Assembly: GCA_021778635.1 (NCBI GenBank) | Contig: JAJYCD010000018.1 | Location: 1 to 42,633, forward strand | Source of the DNA: Actinomycetes bacterium | GTDB taxonomy: Bacteria > Actinomycetota > Actinomycetes > Actinomycetales > Cellulomonadaceae | Direction of reading: 5' to 3' | Length of the DNA stretch: 42,633 nucleotides | Part shown: piece by piece, positions 10,033 to 17,943 of the stretch | How positions within the stretch are numbered: the first letter of the stretch is position 1 | How the letters are laid out: every line of letters begins with the position of its first letter | Program-made: the position numbers and the translations under genes | Notes under the pieces: generated by a model | Told to the model about the DNA's origin: nothing | Database searches by the model: none | Seen by the model: the letters and a program-made list of their open reading frames with translations, nothing else

Positions 10033-10833
10033 TCAGCCGTCGAGGCGGTTCAACGTCGCCAGCGCGGCATCGTGCAGGCGTCCGTTGCTGACGAGCGCAG
10101 AGCCTCCGAACGGTCCTGGTACCCCGGCCGTCGAGGTGAAGCGTCCGCCCGCCTCGGTCACGATCGGCACCAGTGCGGCCATGTCGTGCAGCGCGAGCTC
10201 CGGTTCGCACGAGACGTCGACGGCACCGTCCGCCACGAGCACGTGCGACCAGAAGTCACCGTAGGCGCGCGTCCGCCAGACCCGGCGGGTCAGGTCCAGG
10301 AAGCCGTCGAGCATGCCGTGCTGCTCCCAGCCCGACAGGCTCGAGTACGACAACGAGGCGTCCTCGAGGCGCCCGACCGACGAGACGTGCATCTGCGTCG
10401 CGGCGGACAGCGCCCGCCCGGTCCACGCTCCGGAGCCCTGCGCCGCCCACCACCTGCGCCCGAGGGCGGGCGCGCTCACGAGCCCCAGGACAACCTCGGG
10501 GCCGTCGAGAAGAGCGATCAGGGTGGCCCAGACGGGCACGCCACGGACGAAGTTCTTGGTGCCGTCGATCGGGTCGATGACCCACCGACGTGGTCCGTTG
10601 CCCGTGTCGGCGAACTCCTCGCCGTGCACGGCGTCCCGTGGGCGCACGCGCGCGAGCTGCGACCGCACGATCTCCTCGGCGGTGCGGTCGGCGTCGGAGA
10701 CCGGAGTCGTGTCGGGTTTCGTCTCGACGTGCAGGTCGAGAGCCCGGAAGCGCGACATCGTCAGTCCGTCGACCTGGTCGGCGATGACGTGGGCGAGGCG
10801 CAGGTCGTCGTCGTAACCGGTGCGAATACTCAT
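10033..10833 (-). CDS. hisN: Histidinol-phosphatase, inositol-monophosphatase fold
   Basis: A 266-residue Mg-dependent phosphatase. Metal-binding motifs are GEEF (about 71-74), DPIDGT (87-92, within WVIDPIDGTKNFVRGVP) and the C-terminal WSHVLVADGAVDV. Actinobacterial members of this branch dephosphorylate histidinol phosphate in histidine synthesis; the fold alone would also allow inositol monophosphatase. The aroA-rsgA-hisN order is common in actinobacteria and supports the hisN call. The ATG at 10833 has TACGGT and six bases upstream, so it may have its own leaderless transcript even though it follows rsgA by only 49 bp. Length is normal for the family. Confidence 0.88.
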   Translation of the reverse strand: MSIRTGYDDDLRLAHVIADQVDGLTMSRFRALDLHVETKPDTTPVSDADRTAEEIVRSQLARVRPRDAVHGEEFADTGNGPRRWVIDPIDGTKNFVRGVPVWATLIALLDGPEVVLGLVSAPALGRRWWAAQGSGAWTGRALSAATQMHVSSVGRLEDASLSYSSLSGWEQHGMLDGFLDLTRRVWRTRAYGDFWSHVLVADGAVDVSCEPELALHDMAALVPIVTEAGGRFTSTAGVPGPFGGSALVSNGRLHDAALATLNRLDG

Positions 10834-10839
10834 GGTCGC

Positions 10840-10845
10840 ACCGTA
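10840..10845 (-). promoter_or_regulatory. Candidate -10 of hisN
   Basis: On the minus strand TACGGT lies six bases before the ATG at 10833, in the rsgA-hisN gap. Confidence 0.45.
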
Positions 10846-10882
10846 TCGTCGGCGCGCACGCCGCCCCGACCTGCCCCGCCGA

Positions 10883-11962
10883 TCACCGCGAGTCGCGCTC
10901 GACGCCGTCCGTCGACGCGTTCCCGCTCCGGCTGGCGAGGAGGCGCCGGAACGACTCGACGCGCGCGGCCCGGAGCGTGCGTGTCGAGTCCTCGAGTGCG
11001 TCGGCGACCCAGTCGTCGAGAGAGCAGTCCGGGGCGTCGTCGCCGTGCGTGCAGCCGCGCGGGCAGGCGTCGGCAACCCGCGCGAGGTCCGAGAACGGGG
11101 CCAGGAGGTGCTCGATCTGGACGTGCGCGAGCCCGAACGACCGGACGCCGGGGGTGTCGATGACCCAGCCCGGGGCCGAGCCGTCGATCGCGGGGAGGGG
11201 GAGCGCGATGGCAGAGCTGGAGGTGTGTCGACCTCGTCCGGTCGTGTCGTTCACGGTCCCGGTGCTGCGGCGCGCCGCGGGGACCAGGGCGTTGACGAGC
11301 GTCGACTTGCCCACCCCGGAGTGTCCGACGAGCACCGAGGTCCGACCGGCGAGGAGCGCGCGGAGCGGCTCGAGCCCGACGATCGTCCGGTCGGGACCGC
11401 GCGAGGTCGACAGCACCGTGACGTCGATGGGTGCGTACAGCGCCGCGAGCGTCGTGGGGTCGGCGAGGTCCGCCTTGGTGAGGGTGAGCACGACGTCCAT
11501 GCCGGCGTCGTAGCCCGCCACGACGCAGCGGTCGATCATGCGGGTGCGCGGCTCGGGTTCGGCGAGGGCGGTGACGATCACGAGCTGGTCGGCGTTCGCG
11601 ACGATCACACGTTCGATCGGGTCGGTGTCATCCGCCGTCCGCCGTAGCACCGTCGTGCGCTCGGAGATGCGCACGATGCGCGCCAGGCTTCCGGTGTCGC
11701 CGCTCGTGTCACCGACGAGATCGACACGGTCACCCGGGACCACCCGCTCGCGGCCCAGCTCCCGGGCCTTCATCGCGAGCGCGCGCCGCTCGCCGGGACC
11801 GCCCGGGTCGACGAGCACCGTGTACCTGCCGCGGTCGACGGTGGTCACCATCGCACTCTCGGCGTCCGCGTGCTCAGGCCGGATCTTCGTCCGCGGTCGA
11901 GAGCTCGAGCGTCCCGGTCGGATCCGGACGTCGGACTCGTCGTAGCGCCGTGCCGGCGTCAT
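10883..11962 (-). CDS. rsgA: Ribosome small-subunit GTPase RsgA
   Basis: A 359-residue circularly permuted GTPase that checks 30S maturation. An N-terminal OB fold (about 35-105) is followed by the permuted G motifs G4 TKAD (162-165), G1 GHSGVGKST (213-221) and G3 DTPG (269-272). The C-terminal zinc site is C300, C304, H306 and C313. The opening TPARRYDESDVRIRPGR is typical of actinobacterial RsgA and fixes the ATG at 11962, although the frame is open 37 codons further upstream inside aroA. It follows the aroA stop by 22 bp, so the two are probably co-transcribed. Confidence 0.95.
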   Translation of the reverse strand: MTPARRYDESDVRIRPGRSSSRPRTKIRPEHADAESAMVTTVDRGRYTVLVDPGGPGERRALAMKARELGRERVVPGDRVDLVGDTSGDTGSLARIVRISERTTVLRRTADDTDPIERVIVANADQLVIVTALAEPEPRTRMIDRCVVAGYDAGMDVVLTLTKADLADPTTLAALYAPIDVTVLSTSRGPDRTIVGLEPLRALLAGRTSVLVGHSGVGKSTLVNALVPAARRSTGTVNDTTGRGRHTSSSAIALPLPAIDGSAPGWVIDTPGVRSFGLAHVQIEHLLAPFSDLARVADACPRGCTHGDDAPDCSLDDWVADALEDSTRTLRAARVESFRRLLASRSGNASTDGVERDSR

Positions 11963-11984
11963 GCGACGGCGATCCGCGACTGTG

Positions 11985-13316
11985 TCATCCGAGCATCCGC
12001 TCCCACATGCCGACGAAGTCCGGGAGCGTCTTGGACGTGGTGGCCACGTCCTCGACCAGGACGCCCGGGACACGCAGTCCGATCAGTGCGGCGGCTGTCG
12101 CCATCCGGTGGTCGTGGTACGTCCGCACGACGGTGCCGGTCATGGGCCGCGGCGTGATGACGAGTCCGTCGGACGTCTGCTCCGCCTGCCCGCCGAGCCT
12201 CGTGATCTCGGTTGCCAGCGCGGCGAGGCGATCCGTCTCGTGGCCGCGCAGGTGGGCGATGCCCCGGAGTCGGGTCGGTGAGTCGGCGAGGGCGGCGAGG
12301 GCCGCGATCGTGGGGGCGAGCTCCCCGGCGTCGTGCAGGTCCAGGTCCACGCCGTGCACGGCACCCGTGCCGCTGACCGACATGAGGTCCCCGCTCAACC
12401 GGGTGCTGGCGCCCATCGCGGTGAGGATCTCGGGCAGCAGCCCACCCGGTTGCGTGGTCGAGGTCGGCCAGCCGGGGACGCTGACGGTGCCACCCACGAC
12501 CATCGCGGCGCACAGGAACGGCGCGGCGTTGGAGAGGTCGGGCTCGACACGCACGTCGCGCGCCCGGATCGGCCCCGGGGCGACCCGCCAGATCGCGGGT
12601 CGTGTCGTATCGACCTCGACCCCCGCCGCGCGAAGCACGGCGACGGTCATCTCGATGTGCGGAAGGCTCGGCAGCGTGGAGCCGGTGTGTCGCACGGTGA
12701 GCCCTTGGTCGAACCGAGCTGCGGCGAGCAGGAGACCGGAGACGAACTGGCTCGACGCCGACGCGTCGAGGTCGACGGATCCACCGCGCACCCTGCCGCG
12801 CCCGACGACCGTGAACGGCAGCAGGCCCGGATCGCCGTCGGCCCGGACCGTGACGTCGAGCGTCCGGAGTGCCGAGAGGATCGGCCCCATCGGGCGGATC
12901 CGCGCTCCGGGGTCGCCGTCGAACCTGACCGGACCGTCAGCGAGCGCAGCGACGGCGGGCAGGAACCGCATGACGGTCCCGGCGAGGCCGCAGTCGATCG
13001 AGACGCCGCCGCGGAGGGTGTGCGGGGTGATGTCCAGGTCGGTCGTCGGCGACCCCGGTTCGACGTCGTCGAGGCCGACACCGAGACCGCGGAGCGCCGC
13101 GCCCATCAGGACGGTGTCGCGCGAGCGGAGGGCGCCGCGGAGCACTCCGGGACCGTCGGACAGTGCTGCGAGCACCAGGTAGCGGTTCGTGAGGGACTTC
13201 GATCCCGGGACCTCGACCGTCGCATCGAGCGGACGCTCGTCGACGACGTGCGGTGCGGGCCAGGGGGCGGGCTCGGGCAGCGCGGCCGCGGCGGGTGGGG
13301 TCGAGGCCTGCGTCAT
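11985..13316 (-). CDS. aroA: EPSP synthase (3-phosphoshikimate 1-carboxyvinyltransferase)
   Basis: A 443-residue enzyme of the shikimate pathway that joins phosphoenolpyruvate to shikimate-3-phosphate. The N-terminal substrate motif is PGSKSLTNR (residues 37-45). The second half shows [24 protein letters not shown] and [13 protein letters not shown], the expected catalytic and substrate-binding segments. Two repeated alpha-beta domains are complete. The ATG at 13316 has a -10-like TAGCCT seven bases upstream, suggesting a leaderless mRNA; an upstream open extension of 43 codons is GC-rich and unlike the family. It heads the aroA-rsgA(-hisN) minus-strand group. Confidence 0.96.
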   Translation of the reverse strand: MTQASTPPAAAALPEPAPWPAPHVVDERPLDATVEVPGSKSLTNRYLVLAALSDGPGVLRGALRSRDTVLMGAALRGLGVGLDDVEPGSPTTDLDITPHTLRGGVSIDCGLAGTVMRFLPAVAALADGPVRFDGDPGARIRPMGPILSALRTLDVTVRADGDPGLLPFTVVGRGRVRGGSVDLDASASSQFVSGLLLAAARFDQGLTVRHTGSTLPSLPHIEMTVAVLRAAGVEVDTTRPAIWRVAPGPIRARDVRVEPDLSNAAPFLCAAMVVGGTVSVPGWPTSTTQPGGLLPEILTAMGASTRLSGDLMSVSGTGAVHGVDLDLHDAGELAPTIAALAALADSPTRLRGIAHLRGHETDRLAALATEITRLGGQAEQTSDGLVITPRPMTGTVVRTYHDHRMATAAALIGLRVPGVLVEDVATTSKTLPDFVGMWERMLG

Positions 13317-13323
13317 AGGGATC

Positions 13324-13329
13324 AGGCTA
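13324..13329 (-). promoter_or_regulatory. Candidate -10 of aroA
   Basis: On the minus strand TAGCCT is followed by seven bases and the aroA ATG, a leaderless-type promoter. Confidence 0.5.
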
Positions 13330-13401
13330 CCGGCGTGCTCGCGTCGCCGGACGCCCGGCCCGGGGCCGCGCTCAGCGTCGCGCGGCGGAGGGATCGGCGC
13401 A

Positions 13402-13896
13402 CTACCCGGACGTGCGGACCTCATGCCGGCCACCGGCGTGCGCAAGACGCCAGCCCAGACCCGGGCGTCCCTCGGTGTCGATGCCGGCGAGCACGGCGGC
13501 GCCGACCAGCGAGACGAGCATCACGAGTCGGCGGCGACGCTCGGGGGCGGTCGCCGTGTCGGCGTCCGCGAGGGAGCGGAACGGGAGGTTGACGGCAGCA
13601 GCCGGGGCCGTCAGCGCGGCCAGAGCGAGCGCCGAGCCGCGCGGGCACCTGCCGGCCGCGAGCATCAAGGCGGCCGCTGCGGTGGCGGCGCCGTGCGCGC
13701 GGGTGAGGGCGACCCACTCCCTGGGCGTCGGCGACCGGAACCGGGCGAGAGGCGACGACGTCGGGATCCGGTCCAGGCACGGTGCGAGCGCAGCGGCCGT
13801 CAGCTCGGCGTGCGGCATCGGGTCGCGCACGACGTCGATCCCCGCGAGCACGAACCAGGACGACAGCATCGGTCGGGCGATCTTGCGGAGCAGCAC
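13402..13896 (-). CDS. DoxX-family membrane protein
   Basis: A 164-residue integral membrane protein with about four hydrophobic segments. It starts [25 protein letters not shown], the usual DoxX-family opening in actinobacteria, followed by [11 protein letters not shown]. Characterised mycobacterial DoxX acts with a superoxide dismutase and a thiol system at the membrane; whether this gene does so is not visible here. The GTG at 13896 has a strong GAGGAGGA ribosome site. It lies 63 bp downstream of the ferritin gene on the same strand and 85 bp before aroA. Proximity to ferritin and sigR would suit an oxidative-stress role, which is inference. Confidence 0.8.
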   Translation of the reverse strand: MLLRKIARPMLSSWFVLAGIDVVRDPMPHAELTAAALAPCLDRIPTSSPLARFRSPTPREWVALTRAHGAATAAAALMLAAGRCPRGSALALAALTAPAAAVNLPFRSLADADTATAPERRRRLVMLVSLVGAAVLAGIDTEGRPGLGWRLAHAGGRHEVRTSG

Positions 13897-13959
13897 GAGT
13901 CCTCCTCGTCGGGGGGTCCAGCGGTCACGCGGCCCGGACGACCGCGCGACCTGGGCAGG

Positions 13960-14493
13960 TCAGAGCGCTCCTCCCGCCGCGGGTGGGGCGTCGGTGGAGA
14001 CGCCCCCGTCGCCGACCTGCTCTCTCGCGACGTAGTTCTCGAGGTCGAAGAGGTTCGTGCCCGCACGCTCGGCGACGGCGAGGAGCGTCGTTGCCGAGGC
14101 CACCTCCTCGACCTGCTCCTTGAGGAACCAGAGCATGAACTGCTCGCCGAGCGGGTCGTTCTCCTGGCGGGCGGCCCGGAAGATGGCCTCGATCTGCTCC
14201 GTGACCTGCTTCTCCTGGGCGAGCGCGAGAGCGAGGGGTTCCGTCACCGTGTCGAACGCGTTCCGGACCGCGCCGACCGCAGGGATCTCCACCGGCATCG
14301 CGCGATCGAGCATGTGCTGCACGATCATCATCGCGTGGTTGCGTTCCTCCAGGGACTGCCGGTAGTAGTGGCGGGCGAGCTGAGGAAGGTCCTGGTGGTC
14401 GCACCACACCGCGATGGCGACGTACTGCTGGTGGGCGCCGAACTCGTGGCCGACCTGCTCGCCGAGGAGCCGGACGTACTCAGAACTCGTCAT
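13960..14493 (-). CDS. Non-haem ferritin (BfrB type)
   Basis: A 177-residue four-helix ferritin that stores iron after oxidising Fe(II). Ferroxidase residues are recognisable: E17 (in GHEFGAHQQY), E50 and H53 (LEERNHAMMI), E94 and Q127. The fifth helix LDRAMPVEIPAVG region and the length fit 24-mer bacterial ferritins of the mycobacterial BfrB type. No haem-binding Met is obvious, so bacterioferritin is less likely. On the minus strand TAGCGT lies six bases before the ATG, indicating a leaderless message; GAGGTC between them could also act as a weak ribosome site. It is divergent from sigR, with the SigR promoter in the shared gap. Confidence 0.92.
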   Translation of the reverse strand: MTSSEYVRLLGEQVGHEFGAHQQYVAIAVWCDHQDLPQLARHYYRQSLEERNHAMMIVQHMLDRAMPVEIPAVGAVRNAFDTVTEPLALALAQEKQVTEQIEAIFRAARQENDPLGEQFMLWFLKEQVEEVASATTLLAVAERAGTNLFDLENYVAREQVGDGGVSTDAPPAAGGAL

Positions 14494-14499
14494 GACCTC

Positions 14500-14505
14500 A
14501 CGCTA
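14500..14505 (-). promoter_or_regulatory. Candidate -10 of the ferritin gene
   Basis: On the minus strand TAGCGT plus six bases precedes the ferritin ATG at 14493. Confidence 0.5.
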
Positions 14506-14546
14506 ACCCGGGCACTGTGGTGCGGCACCCCGGCGCGGGGCGGCGC

Positions 14547-14572
14547 GGAATAGCAGGCTCGAACACCCTGTT
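14547..14572 (+). promoter_or_regulatory. SigR-dependent promoter of sigR (p2-like)
   Basis: GGAAT at 14547-14551, an exact 18-base spacer, and GTT at 14570-14572 match the SigR/SigH consensus GGAAT-N18-GTT. Transcription would start near 14578-14580, just before an in-frame ATG at 14582. This is the expected positive autoregulation of sigR. Confidence 0.85.
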
Positions 14573-14636
14573 GTGAGGGTCATGACGTGCACCCTCCTGG
14601 AACGGCCTCGCGCGCACGACGTCGACCTGCGAGGGC

Positions 14637-14642
14637 TAGGCT
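14637..14642 (+). promoter_or_regulatory. Housekeeping-type -10 for the short SigR form (p1-like)
   Basis: TAGGCT lies eight bases before the ATG at 14651. It is downstream of the SigR-type promoter, so its transcript would encode only the shorter protein. Confidence 0.5.
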
Positions 14643-14650
14643 CGGTGACG

Positions 14651-15286
14651 ATGAGCGAGGACACGAACCGCGCGCCCGAGTCCGAGGCTGACAGTGATCG
14701 GACCGAGCGCTTCGAAGCCGAGGCCCTGGTCTACCTGGACCAGCTCTACGGTGCTGCGCTGCGGATGACGCGGAACCCGACCGACGCCGAGGACCTCGTC
14801 CAGGAGACGTTCGCCAAGGCGTTCGCGGCGTTCCACCAGTACCGGCCGGGCACGAACCTCAAGGCGTGGCTGTACCGGATCCTGACGAACACGTTCATCA
14901 ACTCGTACCGCAAGAAGCAGCGTGAGCCCCAGCAGTCCGCCGCCGAGGACGTCGAGGACTGGCAGATCGCTCGCGCCGCCTCCCACACGTCCGCGGGCCT
15001 GCGATCGGCCGAGGCCGAGGCGCTCGACCACCTGCCGGACTCGGACGTGAAGGCGGCTCTCCAGGAGATCCCGGAGGAGTTCCGCATCGCGGTGTACCTC
15101 GCCGACGTCGAGGGCTTCGCCTACAAGGAGATCGCCGAGATCATGGGGACCCCGATCGGCACGGTGATGTCCCGCCTGCACCGGGGTCGGGCGCAGCTGC
15201 GGGTGCTGCTCGCGGACTACGCGCGCGAACGGGGACTGGTTCCCGGGCCCGACACCGAGGTCGGAGCGGAGAAGGTCGGACGATGA
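14651..15286 (+). CDS. sigR: Thiol-stress ECF sigma factor SigR/SigH
   Basis: A 211-residue group 4 sigma factor. Region 2 spans about 22-92, with [20 protein letters not shown] and [20 protein letters not shown]. Region 4 spans about 132-188, with [29 protein letters not shown] and [13 protein letters not shown]. It directs RNA polymerase to thiol-stress genes and is held by RsrA until oxidation releases it. The stop overlaps the rsrA ATG by four bases. Two starts are plausible: ATG 14651 from the TAGGCT promoter, and ATG 14582 from the SigR-type promoter, which adds 23 residues. A long, unstable SigR isoform made from the autoregulated promoter is known in Streptomyces; the same arrangement here is inferred from layout. 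Confidence 0.95.
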   Translation: MSEDTNRAPESEADSDRTERFEAEALVYLDQLYGAALRMTRNPTDAEDLVQETFAKAFAAFHQYRPGTNLKAWLYRILTNTFINSYRKKQREPQQSAAEDVEDWQIARAASHTSAGLRSAEAEALDHLPDSDVKAALQEIPEEFRIAVYLADVEGFAYKEIAEIMGTPIGTVMSRLHRGRAQLRVLLADYARERGLVPGPDTEVGAEKVGR

Positions 15287-15594
15287 CGGACGTCCTCAGT
15301 GGCGGTGATGCCGCCCGGCACCTGGATCATGACGGGGTCGACTGCAGCCAGGCCCTCGGCAAGCTCTTCGAGTACCTCGACGCCGAGCTCGGGACTCCGG
15401 ACTCCGAGCTCATCCGGGCCCACCTCGCCGAGTGTGCGCCTTGCCTGGGAGAGTACGACGTCGAGGTCGTCGTGAAGAACCTCGTCAAGCGTTGCTGCCA
15501 GGAGTCCGCCCCGGCCGACCTGCGTGTCCGGATCCACGAACGGCTCACGATCCAGCACCACACGATGCCGACGGACCTCCGACCCGAGGTGTGA
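15283..15594 (+). CDS. rsrA: Redox-sensing zinc anti-sigma factor RsrA
   Basis: A 103-residue ZAS-family anti-sigma factor. The H-x3-C-x2-C motif is H47, C51 and C54 (HLAECAPC). The other functional cysteines are C21 and the C71-C72 pair. All are offset by exactly ten from the RsrA residues of Streptomyces coelicolor as I recall them (C11, H37, C41, C44, C61, C62). Disulfide formation under thiol stress expels zinc and releases SigR. The ATG overlaps the sigR stop (ATGA), so the pair is translationally coupled. The ten extra N-terminal residues ([10 protein letters not shown]) are the only difference in length that stands out. Confidence 0.95.
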   Translation: MTDVLSGGDAARHLDHDGVDCSQALGKLFEYLDAELGTPDSELIRAHLAECAPCLGEYDVEVVVKNLVKRCCQESAPADLRVRIHERLTIQHHTMPTDLRPEV

Positions 15595-15732
15595 TCCGCC
15601 GGCGTCGACCGTACGCGGTGTCCGGCGCACGTTCTGACCGGCGTGACCGTCCGACGAGATGTGGGACGATGTTCCCCATACCGCAGTGAGGGCCCGGGGC
15701 TCTCGGTCCCGCGGAGATCCTGAGGAGACACC

Positions 15733-15804
15733 ATGAGCAAGCGTGGACGCAAGCGTCGCGCCCGCAAGGGCGGCGCGAACCACGGCAAGCGCCCCAACGC
15801 CTGA
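15733..15804 (+). CDS. 50S ribosomal protein bL37
   Basis: A 23-residue, strongly basic protein starting MSKRGRKRRARKGGANHG and ending KRPNA. It matches the short actinobacterial ribosomal protein bL37 seen in mycobacterial ribosome structures, including the invariant ANHGKRPNA end. A good ribosome site (GAGGAG) sits about six bases before the ATG, and a strong hairpin follows the stop. It lies directly after sigR-rsrA, about 140 bp downstream. Genes this short are often missed by automated calling. It is one residue shorter than the 24-residue versions I recall. Location near rsrA is a conserved actinobacterial feature in my memory; no search was run. Confidence 0.88.
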   Translation: MSKRGRKRRARKGGANHGKRPNA

Positions 15805-15817
15805 GCCGTGAGACGAC

Positions 15818-15848
15818 CGGGCCCGGCACGCACGACGTGCCGGGCCCG
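15818..15848 (+). terminator. Strong hairpin after bL37
   Basis: Perfect 13-bp arms, 15818-15830 (CGGGCCCGGCACG) and 15836-15848, with loop CACGA. It lies 14 bases after the bL37 stop, with no T-run, typical of GC-rich terminators. Confidence 0.75.
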
Positions 15849-15925
15849 AGCCATGCCCGGAACCGCGCCCACGCCCGCGCGCACGGGATGAGCACGGGGG
15901 TTCAAGTCGATGCCCCGAGGCGCCG

Positions 15926-17026
15926 ATGACCACGGGTGTGAGCGACCAGCCGCTGTCCGTGATCCCGTTCCTCCACGCCCTGGCGAGCACGGGAGGGTCG
16001 GACCTGCACTGCAAGGTGGGGTCGTCCCCGCGGGTGCGCGTCGACGGACGGCTCCGCAAGCTGCAGGTACCGGAGCTCCGACCGGGCGACACGGCCCACA
16101 TGGTCGCCGAGGTGCTGCCGGCCGAGCTGACCGAGAGCTTCGCCTCGACCCACGAGGCGGACTTTGCGTTCTCGCTGTCCGGGGTCGGTCGCTTCCGTGT
16201 GAACGCGTACCAGGCGCGTGGCACGAACGCGCTCGTGTTCAGACGGGTGTCCGTCGGTGCCCAGTCCCTCGAGGAGCTCGGGCTGCCCGAGGTGCTCGGC
16301 GAGCTGGCGCTCGAACCCCGTGGTCTGATCCTGGTGACAGGTCCGACCGGGTCCGGCAAGACGACGACGCTCGCGGCGATGGTCGACCTGATCAACACCT
16401 ACCGTGAGGTCAACATCGTCACGATCGAGGACCCCATCGAGGTTCTTCATCACGACAAGAAGGCGATCGTCTCCCAGCGCGAGGTGCGGCAGGACACCGC
16501 GGACTTCTCGGTCGCGCTGCGTGCCGCGATGCGTCAGGACCCGGACGTGATCCTGGTCGGCGAGATGCGTGACATCGAGACGGTCCGCGCGGCGCTGTCT
16601 GCCGCGGAGACCGGCCACCTCGTGATGTCGACGCTCCATACGATCGACGCGCAGGAGAGCATCAACCGGATCGTCGACTTCTTCCCGCCGTACGAGCAGA
16701 AGCAGGTCCGGACCGCACTGGCGAACTCGTTGCGGGGGATCGTCTCGCAACGGCTCCTGGCCAAGGCGAACGGGAGCGGGCGTCGTGCGGCCATCGAGGT
16801 CATGATCAACACCGGTCGTACGGCCGAGGCGATCCTGGACCCGGCGGGCTCGCCGCCGATCGTCGACCTGATCGCGGAGGGTGCCTACTACAAGATGCAG
16901 ACCTTCGATCAGCACATCTTCAAGCTCGTCGAGGACGGCGTCGTCACCTACGACGAAGCCTGCTCGATCGCGACGAACCCGCAGGACCTCACGGTCGAGC
17001 TGCGCGCTGCCGGACTCGTCGACTGA
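15926..17026 (+). CDS. pilT: PilT-type retraction ATPase
   Basis: A 366-residue type IV pilus motor. It has an N-terminal PAS-like domain (about 8-110, with GGSDLHCKVGSSPRVRVDG), Walker A GPTGSGKTT (139-147), Asp box TIEDPIE (166-172), Walker B VILVGEMRD (208-216) and His box HLVMSTLHT (231-239). PilT hexamers depolymerise type IV pili. The C-terminal AIRNLIRE motif of classical PilT is altered here to AILDPAGSPPIVDLI. No pilB, pilC or pilin gene is adjacent, so it is an orphan in this window, next to DUF4097-padR. The ATG at 15926 fits the family start; no strong ribosome site is visible. Confidence 0.9.
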   Translation: MTTGVSDQPLSVIPFLHALASTGGSDLHCKVGSSPRVRVDGRLRKLQVPELRPGDTAHMVAEVLPAELTESFASTHEADFAFSLSGVGRFRVNAYQARGTNALVFRRVSVGAQSLEELGLPEVLGELALEPRGLILVTGPTGSGKTTTLAAMVDLINTYREVNIVTIEDPIEVLHHDKKAIVSQREVRQDTADFSVALRAAMRQDPDVILVGEMRDIETVRAALSAAETGHLVMSTLHTIDAQESINRIVDFFPPYEQKQVRTALANSLRGIVSQRLLAKANGSGRRAAIEVMINTGRTAEAILDPAGSPPIVDLIAEGAYYKMQTFDQHIFKLVEDGVVTYDEACSIATNPQDLTVELRAAGLVD

Positions 17027-17078
17027 GCGTCGCCCCCGGGCCGTCGATCGCGGCACTTGTGGTCATCGCAGACGCGAC

Positions 17079-17104
17079 ATATCGTGTTCCAAGGAACGAG
17101 ATAT
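17079..17104. promoter_or_regulatory. Dyad operator before the DUF4097-padR operon
   Basis: An imperfect inverted repeat, ATATCGTGTTCC (17079-17090) and GGAACGAGATAT (17093-17104), has 10 of 12 pairs matching about a 2-bp centre. It is AT-rich against the local background and ends 20 bp before the DUF4097 ATG. PadR proteins usually bind such dyads at their own operon, so autoregulation is the likeliest role. Confidence 0.6.
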
Positions 17105-17124
17105 ATCGCGACTGGAGGAGAGTC

Positions 17125-17943
17125 ATGGCCACGGAGTCCTGGGTCGTCGGTGGCCCACAGATCATCGAGGTCGACGCCATCACGGCGTTGCGTGTCCAGG
17201 TGGTCGGAGGGCGGGTCGACGTCGTCGTGCATGACGACCCGTCCGAGACCGGGGCCCGGATCGAGGTCCACGCGGTCGACGGCCGACCCCTTGAGATCTC
17301 GCTCTCCGATGGGGAGCTGCGCGTCGGGTACAGCTTCACGCTGGGCGGGTGGGACGGATTCCTCGACACGTTCCGGTACTTCCGCGAGAGGGACTCGGCC
17401 GACGTGCACGTCGCCGTGCCACGATCCGTCGCCGTCAAGCTGGGCACGGTCAGCGCCGAGGGCCTCCTGTTCGGTGTCGGGAACGATGCCAGCGTCTCGA
17501 CCGTCTCGGGCAGCCTGGTCACCGACTCGACCACCGGAGCTCTCGTCGCGAACGCCATCTCTGGCGAGATCGTGGTCCGGGCCCACGCGGGCGACCTGCG
17601 CATGACCAGCGTCTCGGGAGACCTGACGGCGTCCGGCGACCTCACCCGCGTCCACGCGAACACGGTCGGCGGCGCGGTCACGCTCGACGTCACGTCGCAG
17701 ACCTCGGCGATCACGGCGTCGACCGTCGCCGGAGACGTCACGGTGCGGCTGCCGCACGATCGCGGGGTCGATGTCGAGGCGCGGAGCGTCTCCGGCCACG
17801 TCGTGATCGACGGGCAGGAGCACAAGGGCGCGAACGTCGGCCAGGTCAAGGTGTCCCTGCCGGCAGGCGGCGGGACCTGCTACGTCGTCTGCTCGAGCGT
17901 CACGGGTCACCTGACCGTGCTGCACGCCGCCGAGGTGGGCTGA
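17125..17943 (+). CDS. DUF4097-family beta-helix repeat protein
   Basis: A 272-residue protein. From about residue 100 it shows regular beta-strand repeats of roughly 18-20 residues, such as GTVSAEGLLFGVGNDASVSTVSG, AISGEIVVRAHAGDLRMTSVSG and SVSGHVVIDGQ, typical of the DUF4097 adhesin-like fold. There is no signal peptide or membrane helix, so it appears cytoplasmic. The function of this family is not established. The ATG has a strong GGAGGAG ribosome site; an ORF extension crossing the dyad operator was rejected. Its stop overlaps the padR start (TGATG), giving tight coupling. Co-occurrence of DUF4097 and PadR genes is frequent in actinobacteria and suggests the regulator controls this protein, possibly in envelope stress. 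Confidence 0.85.
   Translation: MATESWVVGGPQIIEVDAITALRVQVVGGRVDVVVHDDPSETGARIEVHAVDGRPLEISLSDGELRVGYSFTLGGWDGFLDTFRYFRERDSADVHVAVPRSVAVKLGTVSAEGLLFGVGNDASVSTVSGSLVTDSTTGALVANAISGEIVVRAHAGDLRMTSVSGDLTASGDLTRVHANTVGGAVTLDVTSQTSAITASTVAGDVTVRLPHDRGVDVEARSVSGHVVIDGQEHKGANVGQVKVSLPAGGGTCYVVCSSVTGHLTVLHAAEVG

Noticed and set aside
13317..13445. 43-codon upstream extension of aroA
   Set aside because: No family similarity, and the -10-like TAGCCT seven bases before ATG 13316 fixes the start.
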